A stretch of 64,000 nucleotides of DNA from Pseudomonas sp. AN-1 (GTDB taxonomy: Bacteria > Pseudomonadota > Gammaproteobacteria > Pseudomonadales > Pseudomonadaceae), in contig NZ_CP139195.1 of the NCBI RefSeq assembly GCF_034057115.1, forward strand, positions 2,542,001-2,606,000, read 5' to 3'. The position numbers were made by a program, and so were the translations under genes. Under the pieces are notes generated by a model, which saw only the letters and a list, made by a program, of their open reading frames with translations, searched no databases and was not told the DNA's origin. Shown piece by piece: positions 1-9,736 of this stretch (the first letter of the stretch is position 1; each line of letters opens with the position of its first letter).

Positions 1-23
1 CCGGCTCCGCACGAGGAAAGGTC

Positions 24-200
24 ATGGCCAAGCCACGCAAAGCCGGCCCGAACAAGGCCAAATCCCTGGTCGCCCAGCCCCTGTTCCGCTGCCGCCAGGA
101 ACGACCCGCCAAGGGCAAGGGCAGCTACCGCCGCGAAGCCTTCCGGTTCACCGACCGGGAGGCTTCTTGCTATGCGGGCCCGGAAAAGCGCGCAGCCTGA
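24..200 (+). CDS. arfA: Alternative ribosome-rescue factor A
   Basis: 58-residue basic protein. In ArfA the N-terminal part recruits release factor RF2 to ribosomes stalled on non-stop mRNA, as a back-up to tmRNA. The core signature PLFRCRQ...KGKGSYRRE (residues about 18-38) matches the family, which is 50-70 residues long. ATG at 24 follows an AGGAAAGG-like ribosome binding site. The C-terminal third is encoded by a long perfect hairpin (135-166), the hallmark of arfA genes. In E. coli, RNase III cuts this hairpin so that the functional protein is made from a truncated mRNA. It converges with the permease gene ending at 204, leaving only 3 bp between the stops. Confidence 0.9.
   Translation: MAKPRKAGPNKAKSLVAQPLFRCRQERPAKGKGSYRREAFRFTDREASCYAGPEKRAA
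135..166 (+). promoter_or_regulatory. In-gene hairpin of arfA (RNase III target type)
   Basis: Bases 135-147 (GAAGCCTTCCGGT) pair with 154-166 (ACCGGGAGGCTTC) in a 13-bp stem with one G-U pair and a 6-base loop. It lies inside the arfA frame, about 30-60 bases before the stop. No U-run follows, so a cleavage site for RNase III is more likely than a simple terminator. Confidence 0.75.
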
Positions 201-203
201 GCC

Positions 204-914
204 TCAGCTCCCACCGTCCTCCTCCTTCCTGTCCTTGTCCTCCTCCTTCCACGGCGCCTGCAGGTAGCGGGTGCGGTTGAAGGTCTCCAGCCACTCCGGG
301 TAGTACACCACCAGCGCGGTGACCACCGTGCCGTTGATGAACGCCTCGGGGAACATGATCAGCCACAGGTAGCCGGCGAAGTCGTCCAGCCAGGGCGGCA
401 TCTGGTAGATGCCGTCCACCAGCAGCACGCCGAGGCCGGCCAGCAGCACCAGCACGGCCACCAGCGCCGCCGGGAAGAAGCCGCTGAAGAAGATGTAGAC
501 GAACAGGTTGCGCGGCTGCAGGCGCTCGACGCCGCGCGCGCAAGCCTCGGTGACCAGCACCGGGATGAGGATCAGCAGCACCGCGTTGACCCCCAGCGCC
601 GCGGCATCCTGGCGGCCCAGGCCGACCAGCGCCAGCTGCGCGACGAAGGCCGACAGCACCGCCAGCGGCCAGTCGAGCAGCAGGGTCACCGCGGTCATGC
701 CGATGAAGTGGAAGGACAGCCCGGAGGCGAAGTCGCGGCGCACCAGCCACAGCAGGAACAGCGCCAGCATGGTGCCGAACAGCAGGTGCTGGCGGCGGAA
801 GTCGCTGAACAGCTCGACCCAGGGCGCATGCCACAGCGCCGCCAGCAGCAGCGGCAGGAACAGCAGGGCGCCCAGCCACAGGCTGGATTCGCTGAGCAGC
901 GCGGCGGCGATCAC
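204..914 (-). CDS. CbiM-like energy-coupling factor permease
   Basis: 236-residue, very hydrophobic protein with about six membrane segments. It resembles the CbiM/NikM substrate-binding membrane subunit of ECF-type metal (cobalt/nickel) transporters. No ATPase (CbiO) or CbiQ partner is in the window. The C-terminus ends in a charged tail (KEEDKDRKEEDGG). The GTG start at 914 overlaps the stop of the preceding gene as GTGA, so translation is probably coupled. An upstream extension in the same frame has no membrane character and is the shadow of the neighbouring gene. Substrate is not predictable from sequence alone. Confidence 0.7.
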   Translation of the reverse strand: MIAAALLSESSLWLGALLFLPLLLAALWHAPWVELFSDFRRQHLLFGTMLALFLLWLVRRDFASGLSFHFIGMTAVTLLLDWPLAVLSAFVAQLALVGLGRQDAAALGVNAVLLILIPVLVTEACARGVERLQPRNLFVYIFFSGFFPAALVAVLVLLAGLGVLLVDGIYQMPPWLDDFAGYLWLIMFPEAFINGTVVTALVVYYPEWLETFNRTRYLQAPWKEEDKDRKEEDGGS

Positions 915-1378
915 GGCGCGACCTGCTCCAGCGCCGCGCGCAGCGCGAGCGCGTCGCTGAAGGTGCGCCGCTCGCGCAGCACGCCCTGCTCCAGCTGCAG
1001 CCAGAGCACGCCGCCCTCGGGCGCGGCGTACTGCGGCACCACCTGCGCCTCGCGGTCGAGCAGCACGCGGTAGCTGTAGTCGCGCATGGCCGGAATGGCG
1101 AACAGCTTGCCGATCAGCCCGGGCATGCGGCTGATGTCGGCGACGAACAGCGCCCGGCGCGCCTCCAGGTAGCCCTTGGGCCGCCCTTCCAGTGCGGCGT
1201 CGAGCAGCTTGGCGCCATCCATGCTGCGCGCCACCAGCAGGATGCGCAGGTCGTCGTTCAGGGTGTAGGGCGCGTCGAACTGATCGCTCAGGGTCCAGGG
1301 CGCCAGCCGCTCGCCGCTCTCCAGCGCCTGCGCGCTGCCGGCCAGCAGGGCCAGGCCCAGCCATATCCAGGGTTTCAT
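911..1378 (-). CDS. Exported thioredoxin-fold-like protein
   Basis: 155-residue protein with a clear signal peptide ([18 protein letters not shown]), so periplasmic. The mature part ([21 protein letters not shown]...) resembles the start of thioredoxin-like/YtfJ-type proteins but has no CxxC motif, so a redox role is not shown. Middle gene of a three-gene operon: its ATG overlaps the GNAT stop as ATGA, and its TGA overlaps the permease GTG. The coupling suggests it works with the metal-type permease. The specific function is unknown. Confidence 0.65.
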   Translation of the reverse strand: MKPWIWLGLALLAGSAQALESGERLAPWTLSDQFDAPYTLNDDLRILLVARSMDGAKLLDAALEGRPKGYLEARRALFVADISRMPGLIGKLFAIPAMRDYSYRVLLDREAQVVPQYAAPEGGVLWLQLEQGVLRERRTFSDALALRAALEQVAP

Positions 1379-1800
1379 CGTGGTTGCTCCAGGGTGGAAA
1401 AGACGCGGATGTCGTGGCGCTCGCCCCAGCCGCGGCGGGCGCGCCAGAAGGCCAGCGCCGCGGGCTCGCCATCGAGGACGAACACGTGGCTCTTGGCGAT
1501 GCCCTGCGCCGCCAGGCGCGCCAGCACCGCGGCGATCAGCGCCGAGGCGATGCCGCGGCGCCGGTAGTACGGATCGACCGCCAGATGCTGCAGGTAGCCG
1601 CGCCGGCCGTCGTGGCCGGCCAGCAGGCTGCCGACGATGGCGCCATCCGCCTCGGCCACCAGGCTGAGGCCGGGATTGCGCGCCAGGTAGGCGCAGTAGG
1701 GTTCCAGGGCGTCCTCGGCGCGCAGCTGGATGCCCGGCGTGCGCGCCCACAGGGCGTGGAGGACGGCGTGATCGGCGGGGGTGGCTTCGCGCAGCTGCAT
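1375..1800 (-). CDS. GNAT family N-acetyltransferase
   Basis: 141-residue single-domain GNAT protein. The acetyl-CoA pyrophosphate-binding motif is visible as [12 protein letters not shown] (about residues 80-92), preceded by the beta-strand LQHLAVDP. C-terminal [21 protein letters not shown] is the usual end of the fold. The substrate is unknown. First gene of the operon with the exported protein and the CbiM-like permease (4-base overlaps). The start at 1800 gives [14 protein letters not shown], a normal GNAT N-terminus. Confidence 0.8.
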   Translation of the reverse strand: MQLREATPADHAVLHALWARTPGIQLRAEDALEPYCAYLARNPGLSLVAEADGAIVGSLLAGHDGRRGYLQHLAVDPYYRRRGIASALIAAVLARLAAQGIAKSHVFVLDGEPAALAFWRARRGWGERHDIRVFSTLEQPR

Positions 1801-1899
1801 GGCTACTCCGGGGGTCGCTATGCCGAGTTTACACCGCAGCCGCAGCGGCCAGAGCGGCTGCGACAACCTGGCGGGGCCGCCGGCGACTACACTTGCGGC

Positions 1900-2529
1900 A
1901 TGGACGAACGCGACTACCTGCACCATCTGGTGCGCCAGGCCGAGGCGGCCACCGACTTTCTCTCCAACGGCCGCAAGTGGGAGCGCGAACGCTGGGTCTG
2001 CCAGCGCCTGCTGCAGGCGCTGAACATCGCCCACCGCACCGAGGACTTCGCCGCACCGGCCCAGCAGCCGCCGGACGTGCTGTACCGCGACGCCTGCTTC
2101 GAGGTGTTCTTCGTCATCGACGAGGGCCGGCGCCTCAACGACGAATGGCGCGAGGAGCTGGAGCGCCGCCGCGCCGCCCGCACCCTGGCCCAGCTGCAGC
2201 GCCACGAACCCCGGCCGCGGCGCATCCCACTGAGCGAGGTGCAGCAGCGTCTCGGCCCGACCCTGCGCAAGAAGGCGCACAACTACGACGAGCGCGGCAT
2301 CGACCTCGGCGAACTGGACCTCCTCGCCTACATCAGCTTCAAGCGCGAGATCCCCGACTTCAACAGCGCCTTCCCGCCCCCCAGCGAGTACCTGCGCCAG
2401 GGCTGGCGCTCGCTGTCGATCGTCGGTCCCAACTACGCCCGCGTGCTGTTCGCCCACGCCGACGCCCCGGCTTTCCTGCGCGACAACCAAGCGCGCACCC
2501 TGCTGTTCGACGTGGAGATGGGGCTGTGA
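1900..2529 (+). CDS. DUF1780 family protein
   Basis: 209-residue soluble, highly charged protein typical of pseudomonads (DUF1780), with no signal peptide or membrane segment. Conserved-looking stretches are [15 protein letters not shown] near the N-terminus and [39 protein letters not shown] near the end. I recall distant structural similarity of the family to endonuclease folds, but no catalytic motif can be assigned with confidence. Transcribed away from the GNAT operon with about 100 bp between them. Confidence 0.7.
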   Translation: MDERDYLHHLVRQAEAATDFLSNGRKWERERWVCQRLLQALNIAHRTEDFAAPAQQPPDVLYRDACFEVFFVIDEGRRLNDEWREELERRRAARTLAQLQRHEPRPRRIPLSEVQQRLGPTLRKKAHNYDERGIDLGELDLLAYISFKREIPDFNSAFPPPSEYLRQGWRSLSIVGPNYARVLFAHADAPAFLRDNQARTLLFDVEMGL

Positions 2530-2623
2530 GCCTCTCCTCCCGGAGTCTTTCCTCCCAATGCGGCATTGAGCCGCACATGACGCAACGCCTAGAATGGTCG
2601 CATTGCCTTTTTTCGAGACTGCC

Positions 2624-2797
2624 ATGTCCAGCCGTCTGAACCCCGAGGACCAGCGCCGGGTCGAGCACTATCTCAGCTCCCCGCAGCATCAGGTCAAGCG
2701 CCAGCCGTTCCGGCCCTGGCGCCTGATGCTCGCCCTGCTGGCCGTGGTCGTCGGCCTGGGCCTGCTGAGCCGCCTGCTGAGCTCGCTGGTCACATGA
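2624..2797 (+). CDS. Small membrane protein, DUF3094 family
   Basis: 57 residues: a basic, charged N-terminal half ([24 protein letters not shown]) and one C-terminal membrane helix ([19 protein letters not shown]). This layout is the Pseudomonas DUF3094 family, which I recall lying immediately before ndh. An in-frame start at 2594 would add 10 residues, but 2624 matches the family start. Function unknown; a small single-pass inner-membrane protein. Confidence 0.75.
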   Translation: MSSRLNPEDQRRVEHYLSSPQHQVKRQPFRPWRLMLALLAVVVGLGLLSRLLSSLVT

Positions 2798-2860
2798 CCC
2801 CTCGCCCCGCAGGCTGCCGCCAGTCGCTCCCGGTTTTTCCAAGCCTTGTGAGACATCCCC

Positions 2861-4159
2861 ATGACCCATCACATCGTGATCGTCGGCGGCGGCGCCGGCG
2901 GGATCGAACTCGCCACCCGCCTGGGCCGCAGCCTGGGCAAGCGCGGCCAGGCGCGCATCACCCTGGTTGACGCCAACCTCACCCACATCTGGAAACCGCT
3001 GCTGCACGAGGTGGCCGCCGGCTCGCTGAACTCCTCGGAGGACGAGCTGAACTACGTGGCCCAGGCCAAGTGGAACCACTTCAAGTTCCAGCCCGGGCGC
3101 ATGTGCGGCCTCGACCGCGCGCGCAAGACCATCCTGCTGGCCGCCAAGCATGACCAGAACGGCGTCGAGCAGGTGCCTGCGCGCGAGATCGCCTACGACA
3201 CCCTGGTGCTGGCGGTCGGCAGCAAGACCAACGACTTCGGCACCCAAGGCGCCGCCGAGCACTGCCTGTTCCTCGACTCGCGCGACCAGGCCGAACGCTT
3301 CCACGACCTGCTCCTCGACCAGTACCTGTGCGCCCACGCCCAGGCGCGCCAGCACGGCAGCGCGCAGATCAACCTGGCCATCGTCGGCGCCGGCGCCACC
3401 GGCGTGGAGCTGGCCGCCGAACTGCACCATGCCGCCCTGCTGCTGGCCGACTACGGCCTGGATGGCATCCGCCCGGAAAACCTCAGCCTGACCCTGATCG
3501 AGGCCGGCCCGCGGGTGGTGCCGGCGCTGCCCGAGCGGCTCAGCGGCATCGTCCACGGCACCCTGGAGAAGCTCGGCATCAAGGTGCTGGTCAACTCGCC
3601 GGTCCGGGAAGTCACCGCCGAGGGCCTGCATACCGCCGACGGCCAGTTCGTGCCGGCCAGCCTCAAGGTCTGGGCCGCCGGCATCCGCGCCCCGGGCTTC
3701 CTGCGCGAGCTGGACGGCCTGGAAAGCAACCGCATCGACCAGCTGGTGGTGCTCCCGACCCTGCAGACCAGCCGCGACGAGAACATCTTCGCCCTCGGCG
3801 ACTGCGCTGCCTGTCCGATGGCGGACGGCAAGAACGTGCCGCCGCGCGCCCAGGCGGCGCACCAGCAGGCCTCGCTGCTGGCCAAGTCGCTGGCGCGCCG
3901 CCTGCAGGGCGAACCGCTGCTGGAGTACCGCTACCGCGACTACGGCTCGCTGATCTCGCTGTCGAGCTTCAGCGCGGTGGGCAACCTGATGGGCAACCTG
4001 ACCGGCGACGTGATGCTGGAGGGACGTCTGGCCCGCTGGTTCTACATCTCGCTGTATCGCCTGCACCAGATGGCGCTGTACGGCCCGTTCCGCACCCTGC
4101 TGCTGATGCTCAGCGACCGCCTCGGCCGCAGCACCGAGCCGCGTCTCAAGCTGCACTGA
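2861..4159 (+). CDS. ndh: NADH dehydrogenase, type II (NDH-2)
   Basis: 432-residue non-proton-pumping NADH:quinone oxidoreductase, peripheral on the inner membrane. N-terminal FAD-binding motif IVGGGAGGIELATRLG (residues about 7-22). Second Rossmann motif for NADH at about residues 172-185 (IVGAGATGVELAAEL). The FAD-contact motif NIFALGDCAAC lies near residue 310. The C-terminal amphipathic region (FYISLYRLHQMALYGPF) is the usual membrane anchor. Length and order fit the family. A strong hairpin lies just after the stop. Confidence 0.93.
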   Translation: MTHHIVIVGGGAGGIELATRLGRSLGKRGQARITLVDANLTHIWKPLLHEVAAGSLNSSEDELNYVAQAKWNHFKFQPGRMCGLDRARKTILLAAKHDQNGVEQVPAREIAYDTLVLAVGSKTNDFGTQGAAEHCLFLDSRDQAERFHDLLLDQYLCAHAQARQHGSAQINLAIVGAGATGVELAAELHHAALLLADYGLDGIRPENLSLTLIEAGPRVVPALPERLSGIVHGTLEKLGIKVLVNSPVREVTAEGLHTADGQFVPASLKVWAAGIRAPGFLRELDGLESNRIDQLVVLPTLQTSRDENIFALGDCAACPMADGKNVPPRAQAAHQQASLLAKSLARRLQGEPLLEYRYRDYGSLISLSSFSAVGNLMGNLTGDVMLEGRLARWFYISLYRLHQMALYGPFRTLLLMLSDRLGRSTEPRLKLH

Positions 4160-4170
4160 CGGCAGTACCC

Positions 4171-4193
4171 GACCGGCGGCACAACCGCCGGTC
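4171..4193 (+). terminator. Hairpin after ndh
   Basis: GACCGGCGG / CCGCCGGTC, a 9-bp perfect stem with a 5-base loop, 11 bases after the ndh stop. No T-run follows on the + strand, so this is a weak or factor-dependent terminator or an mRNA-stabilising hairpin. Confidence 0.5.
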
Positions 4194-4226
4194 GACCCGC
4201 TCAGATCGGCAAAAAACGCGCGCAAA

Positions 4227-4263
4227 CAAAAAAGCCGGAAGGCCTCGCGGCGCTTCCAGCTTC
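4227..4263 (-). terminator. Terminator of the tRNA Asn-Pro-Lys transcript
   Basis: On the minus strand an imperfect stem (AAGCTGGAAGCGCC against GGCCTTCCGGCTT) is followed by a T-run, 24 bases after the tRNA-Lys CCA end. It is placed to end the three-tRNA transcript. Confidence 0.65.
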
Positions 4264-4286
4264 TTGTCCTTCCGAGGAAGGGAATG

Positions 4287-4361
4287 TGGTGGGTCGTGTA
4301 GGGGTCGAACCTACGACCAATTGGTTAAAAGCCAACTGCTCTACCACTGAGCTAACGACCC
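4287..4361 (-). tRNA. tRNA-Lys (anticodon TTT)
   Basis: 75 bases including an encoded CCA. The acceptor stem GGGTCGT/ACGACCC and the T-arm GTAGG-TTCGACC-CCTAC close correctly; anticodon loop CTTTTAA. Last of three minus-strand tRNA genes. Confidence 0.95.
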
Positions 4362-4366
4362 AAAAC

Positions 4367-4443
4367 TGGTCGGGGTAGAGAGATTCGAACTCCCGACATC
4401 CTGCTCCCAAAGCAGGCGCGCTACCGGACTGCGCTATACCCCG
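4367..4443 (-). tRNA. tRNA-Pro (anticodon TGG)
   Basis: 77 bases with encoded CCA. Acceptor stem CGGGGTA/TACCCCG, anticodon loop TTTGGGA with TGG, T-loop TTCGAAT. Separated from tRNA-Lys by 5 bases. Confidence 0.95.
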
Positions 4444-4452
4444 CCTGGAAGT

Positions 4453-4528
<76 letters not shown>

Positions 4529-4720
4529 ACGTCGAGACTTCCAACCCTCTACGGTGATCGGTGTTACCGATTTCCCGTGTCAGTGGCGCGGCATTCTACG
4601 GATTTATAATTCTCCGTCAACCCCCTGCGGCATTTTTTTTCCATGCTTGGCAGAGCCCCCGGCACTTGTTATATGTGCACTCCTTTCGAGAGTACAGGGC
4701 GCGGGCCCGCCAGATCCTCC

Positions 4721-6997
4721 ATGAGCCACACGCCACCGCCAGATTCTCCCGTTCCCCTCGCCCTTGCCGGGCGCAGCATCCGCCCACGCTTCGGCCAGCT
4801 GGAGCAGGGCTGCCGCCAACTGGTGATGAACCACCTCGACCAGCAGCTGGCATGCGCCTTCGAACAGGTCGACGACGCCCTGTTCGCCCAGGCCGAAAAG
4901 GCCGCCAACAACCTCGAGCAGGCGCTGTACTTCGACGGCATGCGCGCGGTGCGCCAGCAGCGCACGCAGATCGTGCGCCGCTTCCACCAGCAGCTCGCCG
5001 GCGGCTTCGCCGCCTACCTCGAGGGCCTCAATCCCAACAGCGCCACTCCGCCGCCCGAGGAGCGCCAGCCGCTGTCGCTGCTGGCCCACGAGGAGCTCGA
5101 GGAGAACGTGCTGCTGACCAACATGGTCAAGCGCTGCCGACACCACTGCCAGGCGCTGCTGCCCGCGCTGGAGGAGCGCCTGGCCCAGCTGTGCCCGGAC
5201 CCGCAGGCCGCCCTGCACGAGGACAGCCCCTTCTCTCCCGAGGCCGTCGCCGGGGCCTTCCGCCTGGCCCTGCCTGGCGAAGGCCTGCCGCTGGCGATCC
5301 GCCGCGTCCTCTATGCGCTGTTCGAGCAGCAGGTCATGGCCTCGCTGGACGAGCTGTACACGGCCCTCGACCGGCGCCTGCGCGAGGCCGGCATCCTGCC
5401 CCGCCAGGAAGAGCGGCCGACCCGGCCTCGCCACCCGGCGCCGCCCGTGCAGCGCAGCGAGCGCCCGGCCGCCCAGCTGGCGCCGGTCGCCACCGCGACG
5501 ACGGCGCAGCCCGCCAGCGAGAGCGCCCAGCTGTTCCAGGGCGTCACCCGCCTGCTCGGCCGGCGCCACCAGGGACCGCCGGCCGCCACAGCGGAGGCGC
5601 CGCCCCGCGCCGCGCTGCCGCTCCCCGAGCTGCCCCGGGCCGGCACCTACAGCGAGTCCGAACTGCTGGCGGCACTCAACCGCCTGCAGCAGATCAGCGC
5701 GCGCGACATCGATAGCCAGCTGCAGCAGCCTCAGGACGTGACGCAACTGCGGGCACGCCTGCAGGCCGAGCTGGAGGCGGCCTGCACCCTGCCCGGCCAG
5801 CAGCTGCGCGCCGACGATGCCGACATCATCGACCTGGTCGGCATGCTGTTCGCCTTCATCCTCGACGACCCCGGCCTGCCGGACCGCTGCAAGACGGTGC
5901 TGTCGCACCTGCACACGCCCTATCTGAAGCTGGCGCTGCGCGACCGCGAGCTGTTCACCCGCGACGACCATCCGGCGCGGCGCCTGCTCGACAGCATGGC
6001 CCGGGCCGGCGCCCGCTTCGTCGAGGACAGCGACGCCTCCGGGCTGCTGGCGAAGATGCAGGACATCGTCGAGCACATCATCCAGGACCTCGGCGGCGAG
6101 CGCGCCGGCTTCGAGCGCCTGCTCGAGGAGTTCGAGACGCACCTGCGCCGTCTGCAGCAGCGCGTCGAGCTGCGCGAGCACCGCACCCTGAGCGCCGCCC
6201 GCGGCCGCGATCGCCTGTACGCCGCCCGCCGCCGGGCCGGCGAGCAGATCCGCCAGACCCTGATCGGTCGCTCGCTGCCACCGCTGATCCAGGCACTGCT
6301 GGAGAACAGCTGGCACGACCTGCTGGCGCTGATCCACCTGCGTCAGGGCGAGCAGAGCGAGGAATGGCGGCGCGCCTGCCTGACCGGCGAACAGCTGGCC
6401 TGGAGCGTCACGCCGCTCGACCGCAGCGGTCGCGAGCGTCTGCAGCGCGAGCGCCTGGAACTGCTGGAAGCGCTGCGCGGCGGCCTGATGCAGCTGGGCT
6501 GCCTGAGCGACGAGGAGATCCGCCGCCTGCTGCAGGACGTGGTCACCTGCCAGCACGCCGTGCAGGCCCGCCAGCCCGAACTGGCCGCCCGCCTGCTGGC
6601 CCGGCTGCCCGACAGCCCGCTCGGCGCGCTGCTGCACGAGCAGGGCGAGAACGCCGAGGCCGCGGCCGGCGAGGGACAACTGTCGGCGGAGCTGGAAGCC
6701 CAGCTGGAGCAGCTGCGGGCCCTGCCGTTCGGCAGCCTGTTCGCCTTCCACGAGGACGGTCAGGTACACCGCCTGCGCCTGTCCTGGGTCAGCCCGGCGA
6801 CCCGCCACTATCTGTTCATCGACCCCTGCGGCGAGCACAGCCGCACCTGGCCGGCGGCGCGCCTGGCCCGCGCCCTGCAGGACGGCAGCGTGCGCCTGCT
6901 CGGCGAACCGAGCGACACCCCGCTGATGGAGCGCGCCCTGCAGGCGATCTACCGGGTGCTGCAGCGCCTGGAAGAGCCCCGGCCGGCCGGCGACTGA
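4721..6997 (+). CDS. DUF1631 family protein
   Basis: 758-residue, strongly charged, mostly helical cytoplasmic protein of the DUF1631 family common in gamma-proteobacteria. A proline/alanine-rich linker (about residues 225-305) separates an N-terminal helical region from the DUF1631 core. A C-terminal module from about residue 665 (FGSLFAFHEDGQVHRLRLSWVSP...YLFIDPCG) reads like a small beta-barrel of PilZ type, but the canonical RxxxR motif is not clear. In-frame ATG at 4643 is possible, but 4721 (MSHTPPPDSP) fits the family better. Function not established. Ends in a strong terminator. Confidence 0.7.
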   Translation: MSHTPPPDSPVPLALAGRSIRPRFGQLEQGCRQLVMNHLDQQLACAFEQVDDALFAQAEKAANNLEQALYFDGMRAVRQQRTQIVRRFHQQLAGGFAAYLEGLNPNSATPPPEERQPLSLLAHEELEENVLLTNMVKRCRHHCQALLPALEERLAQLCPDPQAALHEDSPFSPEAVAGAFRLALPGEGLPLAIRRVLYALFEQQVMASLDELYTALDRRLREAGILPRQEERPTRPRHPAPPVQRSERPAAQLAPVATATTAQPASESAQLFQGVTRLLGRRHQGPPAATAEAPPRAALPLPELPRAGTYSESELLAALNRLQQISARDIDSQLQQPQDVTQLRARLQAELEAACTLPGQQLRADDADIIDLVGMLFAFILDDPGLPDRCKTVLSHLHTPYLKLALRDRELFTRDDHPARRLLDSMARAGARFVEDSDASGLLAKMQDIVEHIIQDLGGERAGFERLLEEFETHLRRLQQRVELREHRTLSAARGRDRLYAARRRAGEQIRQTLIGRSLPPLIQALLENSWHDLLALIHLRQGEQSEEWRRACLTGEQLAWSVTPLDRSGRERLQRERLELLEALRGGLMQLGCLSDEEIRRLLQDVVTCQHAVQARQPELAARLLARLPDSPLGALLHEQGENAEAAAGEGQLSAELEAQLEQLRALPFGSLFAFHEDGQVHRLRLSWVSPATRHYLFIDPCGEHSRTWPAARLARALQDGSVRLLGEPSDTPLMERALQAIYRVLQRLEEPRPAGD

Positions 6998-7006
6998 GCC
7001 CTGCAG

Positions 7007-7042
7007 ACGACGACGGCGCCCTGCGGCGCCGTCGTCGTTTTC
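7007..7042 (+). terminator. Rho-independent terminator after the DUF1631 gene
   Basis: 14-bp perfect stem (7007-7020 with 7025-7038), CTGC loop, then TTTT. It starts 9 bases after the stop codon and may also serve the convergent clpB transcript. Confidence 0.85.
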
Positions 7043-7087
7043 CATGAACCCGCCGCGGGGCGGGGCGCCCCGCGACGCGGCGCATTC

Positions 7088-9652
7088 TCAGGCGAAGACG
7101 ATCTGCTCGCCCTCGACCCGCGCGTGGATGGTCGCCCCGGGGGCGAACTCGCCGGCGAGGATCTGCTGCGCCAGCGGGTTCTCGATCCAGCGCTGGATCG
7201 CACGCTTGAGCGGACGCGCGCCATACACCGGGTCGTAGCCGACGGCGATCAGCTTCTCCAGCGCCTCCGGGGTCAGCTCCAGGCTCAGCTCGCGCTCGGC
7301 CAGCCGGCTACGCAGGCGCGACAGCTGGATCTCGGCGATGCCGCCGATCTGCTCCTTGCCCAGCGGATCGAACACCACCACCTCGTCGATGCGGTTGATG
7401 AACTCCGGGCGGAAGTGGTGGCTGACCGCATCCATCACCGCGGCGCGCTGCGCCTCCGGATCGCCGACCAGCTCCTGGATCTGCGCCGAGCCGAGGTTGG
7501 AGGTCATCACCACCACGGTGTTCTTGAAGTCCACGGTGCGGCCCTGGCTGTCGGTCAGTCGGCCGTCTTCGAGCACCTGCAGCAGCACGTTGAACACGTC
7601 CGGGTGGGCCTTCTCCACCTCGTCCATGAGGATCACCGAGTACGGCTTGCGACGCACCGCCTCGGTCAGATAGCCGCCCTCCTCGTAGCCGACGTAGCCG
7701 GGCGGCGCGCCGATCAGACGGGCCACCGAGTGCTTCTCCATGAACTCGGACATGTCGATGCGCACCATCGCCTCCTCGGTGTCGAAGAGGAACTCGGCCA
7801 GCGCCTTGCACAGCTCGGTCTTGCCCACCCCGGTCGGGCCGAGGAACAGGAACGAGCCGCTGGGTCGATTCGGGTCGGCCAGGCCGGCGCGCGAGCGGCG
7901 CACCGCGTTGGACACCGCGACCACCGCCTCGTGCTGGCCGATCACCCGCCTGTGCAGCTCGGCCTCCATGCGCAGCAGCTTGTCGCGCTCGCCCTCCATC
8001 ATCTTGGCCACCGGGATGCCGGTCCACTTGGACACCACCTCGGCGATCTCCTCGTCGGTCACGCGGTTGCGCAGCAGCTGCTTCTCCCTCTGCTCGCCGC
8101 TGTCGACGCTGGCCAGCTTGCGCTCCAGCTCGGGAATCACGCCGTACTGCAGCTCGGCCATGCGCTGCAGATTGCCCTGGCGGCGGGCGGCCTCCATGTC
8201 TGCCTTGGCCTGCTCGAGCTGCTGCTGGACCTGCGCCGAGCCCTGTACCTCGGCCTTCTCCGACTTCCAGATTTCCTCGAGGTCGGCGTACTCGCGCTCC
8301 AGCTTGGCGATGTCCTCCTCGAGCTTGGCCAGACGCTTGCGGGTGGCCTCGTCGGTTTCCTTCTTCAGCGCCTCGCGCTCGATCTTCAGCTGGATCAGCC
8401 GGCGATCCAGGCGGTCCAGCTCCTCGGGCTTGGAGTCGATCTCCATGCGGATGCGGCTGGCCGCCTCGTCGATCAGGTCGATGGCCTTGTCCGGCAGTTG
8501 GCGGTCGGTGATGTAGCGGTGGCTCAGTTTCGCGGCGGCGATGATCGCGCCGTCGGTGATGGTCACCCCGTGGTGCACCTCGTAGCGCTCCTTGAGGCCA
8601 CGCAGGATGGCGATGGTGTCCTCCTCGCTCGGCTCGTCGACCAGCACCTTCTGGAAGCGGCGCTCCAGCGCGGCGTCCTTCTCCACGTACTGGCGGTACT
8701 CGTCGAGGGTGGTGGCGCCCACGCAGTGCAGCTCGCCGCGCGCCAGCGCCGGCTTGAGCATGTTGCCGGCGTCCATCGAGCCCTCGGCCTTGCCGGCCCC
8801 CACCATCGTATGCAGCTCGTCGATGAACAGGATCACCCGGCCTTCCTGCTTGCCCAGTTCGTTGAGCACCGCCTTGAGGCGCTCCTCGAACTCGCCGCGG
8901 AACTTGGCACCGGCGATCAGCGCGCCCATGTCCAGCGACAGCAGGCGCTTGTCCTTGAGGCCGTCGGGCACCTCGCCGTTGACGATGCGCTGGGCCAGCC
9001 CCTCGACGATGGCGGTCTTGCCGACGCCCGGCTCGCCGATCAGCACCGGGTTGTTCTTGGTCCGGCGCTGCAGGACCTGGATGGTGCGACGGATCTCGTC
9101 GTCGCGGCCGATCACCGGATCGAGCTTGCCGTCCTCGGCGCGCTTGGTCATGTCGATGGTGTACTTGTCCAGCGCCTGGCGCGACTCCTCGGCGTTGGGG
9201 TCGTTGACCGCCTCGCCGCCACGCAGGTTGGCGATGGCGTTCTCCAGCGCCTGCTTGCTCACCCCCTGGGCCAGCAGCAGCTTGCCGAGGCGGGTGGCGT
9301 TGTCCAGCGCGGCGAGCAGCACCAGCTCGCTGGAGATGTACTGGTCGCCTTTCTGCTGGGCCAGCTTGTCGGCCAGGTTGAGCAGGCGGGCGAGATCCTG
9401 CGACATGTTCACGTCGCCGGTGGGGTTCTGGATCTTCGGCAGGTCGTCGAGCGCCTTGGCCAGCGCCTGGCGCAGGGCGGCGATGTCGAAGCCGACCTGC
9501 ATCAGCAGCGGGCGGATCGAGCCGCCCTGCTGCTCGAGCAGGGCGGACATCAGGTGCAGCGGCTCGATGGCGCTGTGGTCGCGGCCCACGGCCAGCGACT
9601 GGGCATCGGACAAGGCCAGTTGCAGTTTGCTGGTCAAACGGTCGATACGCAT
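7088..9652 (-). CDS. clpB: ATP-dependent chaperone ClpB (disaggregase)
   Basis: 854-residue Hsp100 protein that, with DnaK, pulls proteins out of aggregates. Domains in order: N-terminal Clp repeat domain (1-145); AAA+ module 1 with Walker A GEPGVGKT near residue 205 and VILFIDELH; a long coiled-coil middle domain (about 400-525) that is diagnostic of ClpB; AAA+ module 2 with Walker A GPTGVGKT near residue 605 and [11 protein letters not shown]. Length is the family standard. Preceded by a good heat-shock (sigma-32) promoter. Monocistronic. Confidence 0.97.
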   Translation of the reverse strand: MRIDRLTSKLQLALSDAQSLAVGRDHSAIEPLHLMSALLEQQGGSIRPLLMQVGFDIAALRQALAKALDDLPKIQNPTGDVNMSQDLARLLNLADKLAQQKGDQYISSELVLLAALDNATRLGKLLLAQGVSKQALENAIANLRGGEAVNDPNAEESRQALDKYTIDMTKRAEDGKLDPVIGRDDEIRRTIQVLQRRTKNNPVLIGEPGVGKTAIVEGLAQRIVNGEVPDGLKDKRLLSLDMGALIAGAKFRGEFEERLKAVLNELGKQEGRVILFIDELHTMVGAGKAEGSMDAGNMLKPALARGELHCVGATTLDEYRQYVEKDAALERRFQKVLVDEPSEEDTIAILRGLKERYEVHHGVTITDGAIIAAAKLSHRYITDRQLPDKAIDLIDEAASRIRMEIDSKPEELDRLDRRLIQLKIEREALKKETDEATRKRLAKLEEDIAKLEREYADLEEIWKSEKAEVQGSAQVQQQLEQAKADMEAARRQGNLQRMAELQYGVIPELERKLASVDSGEQREKQLLRNRVTDEEIAEVVSKWTGIPVAKMMEGERDKLLRMEAELHRRVIGQHEAVVAVSNAVRRSRAGLADPNRPSGSFLFLGPTGVGKTELCKALAEFLFDTEEAMVRIDMSEFMEKHSVARLIGAPPGYVGYEEGGYLTEAVRRKPYSVILMDEVEKAHPDVFNVLLQVLEDGRLTDSQGRTVDFKNTVVVMTSNLGSAQIQELVGDPEAQRAAVMDAVSHHFRPEFINRIDEVVVFDPLGKEQIGGIAEIQLSRLRSRLAERELSLELTPEALEKLIAVGYDPVYGARPLKRAIQRWIENPLAQQILAGEFAPGATIHARVEGEQIVFA

Positions 9653-9736
9653 GGGGTCGTCCTTCGCAAGCAGCGGCGGAACGAGCGGCCGGCACCCGGC
9701 TACAACCCGATCCGCCAGGGGAATTGGGTTGCAGGA

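Noticed and set aside
4604-7045. 813-codon minus-strand open frame opposite the DUF1631 gene
   Set aside because: High-GC codon bias leaves long open frames on the opposite strand; composition (Ala/Gln/Arg/Leu runs) and lack of any domain mark it as a shadow.
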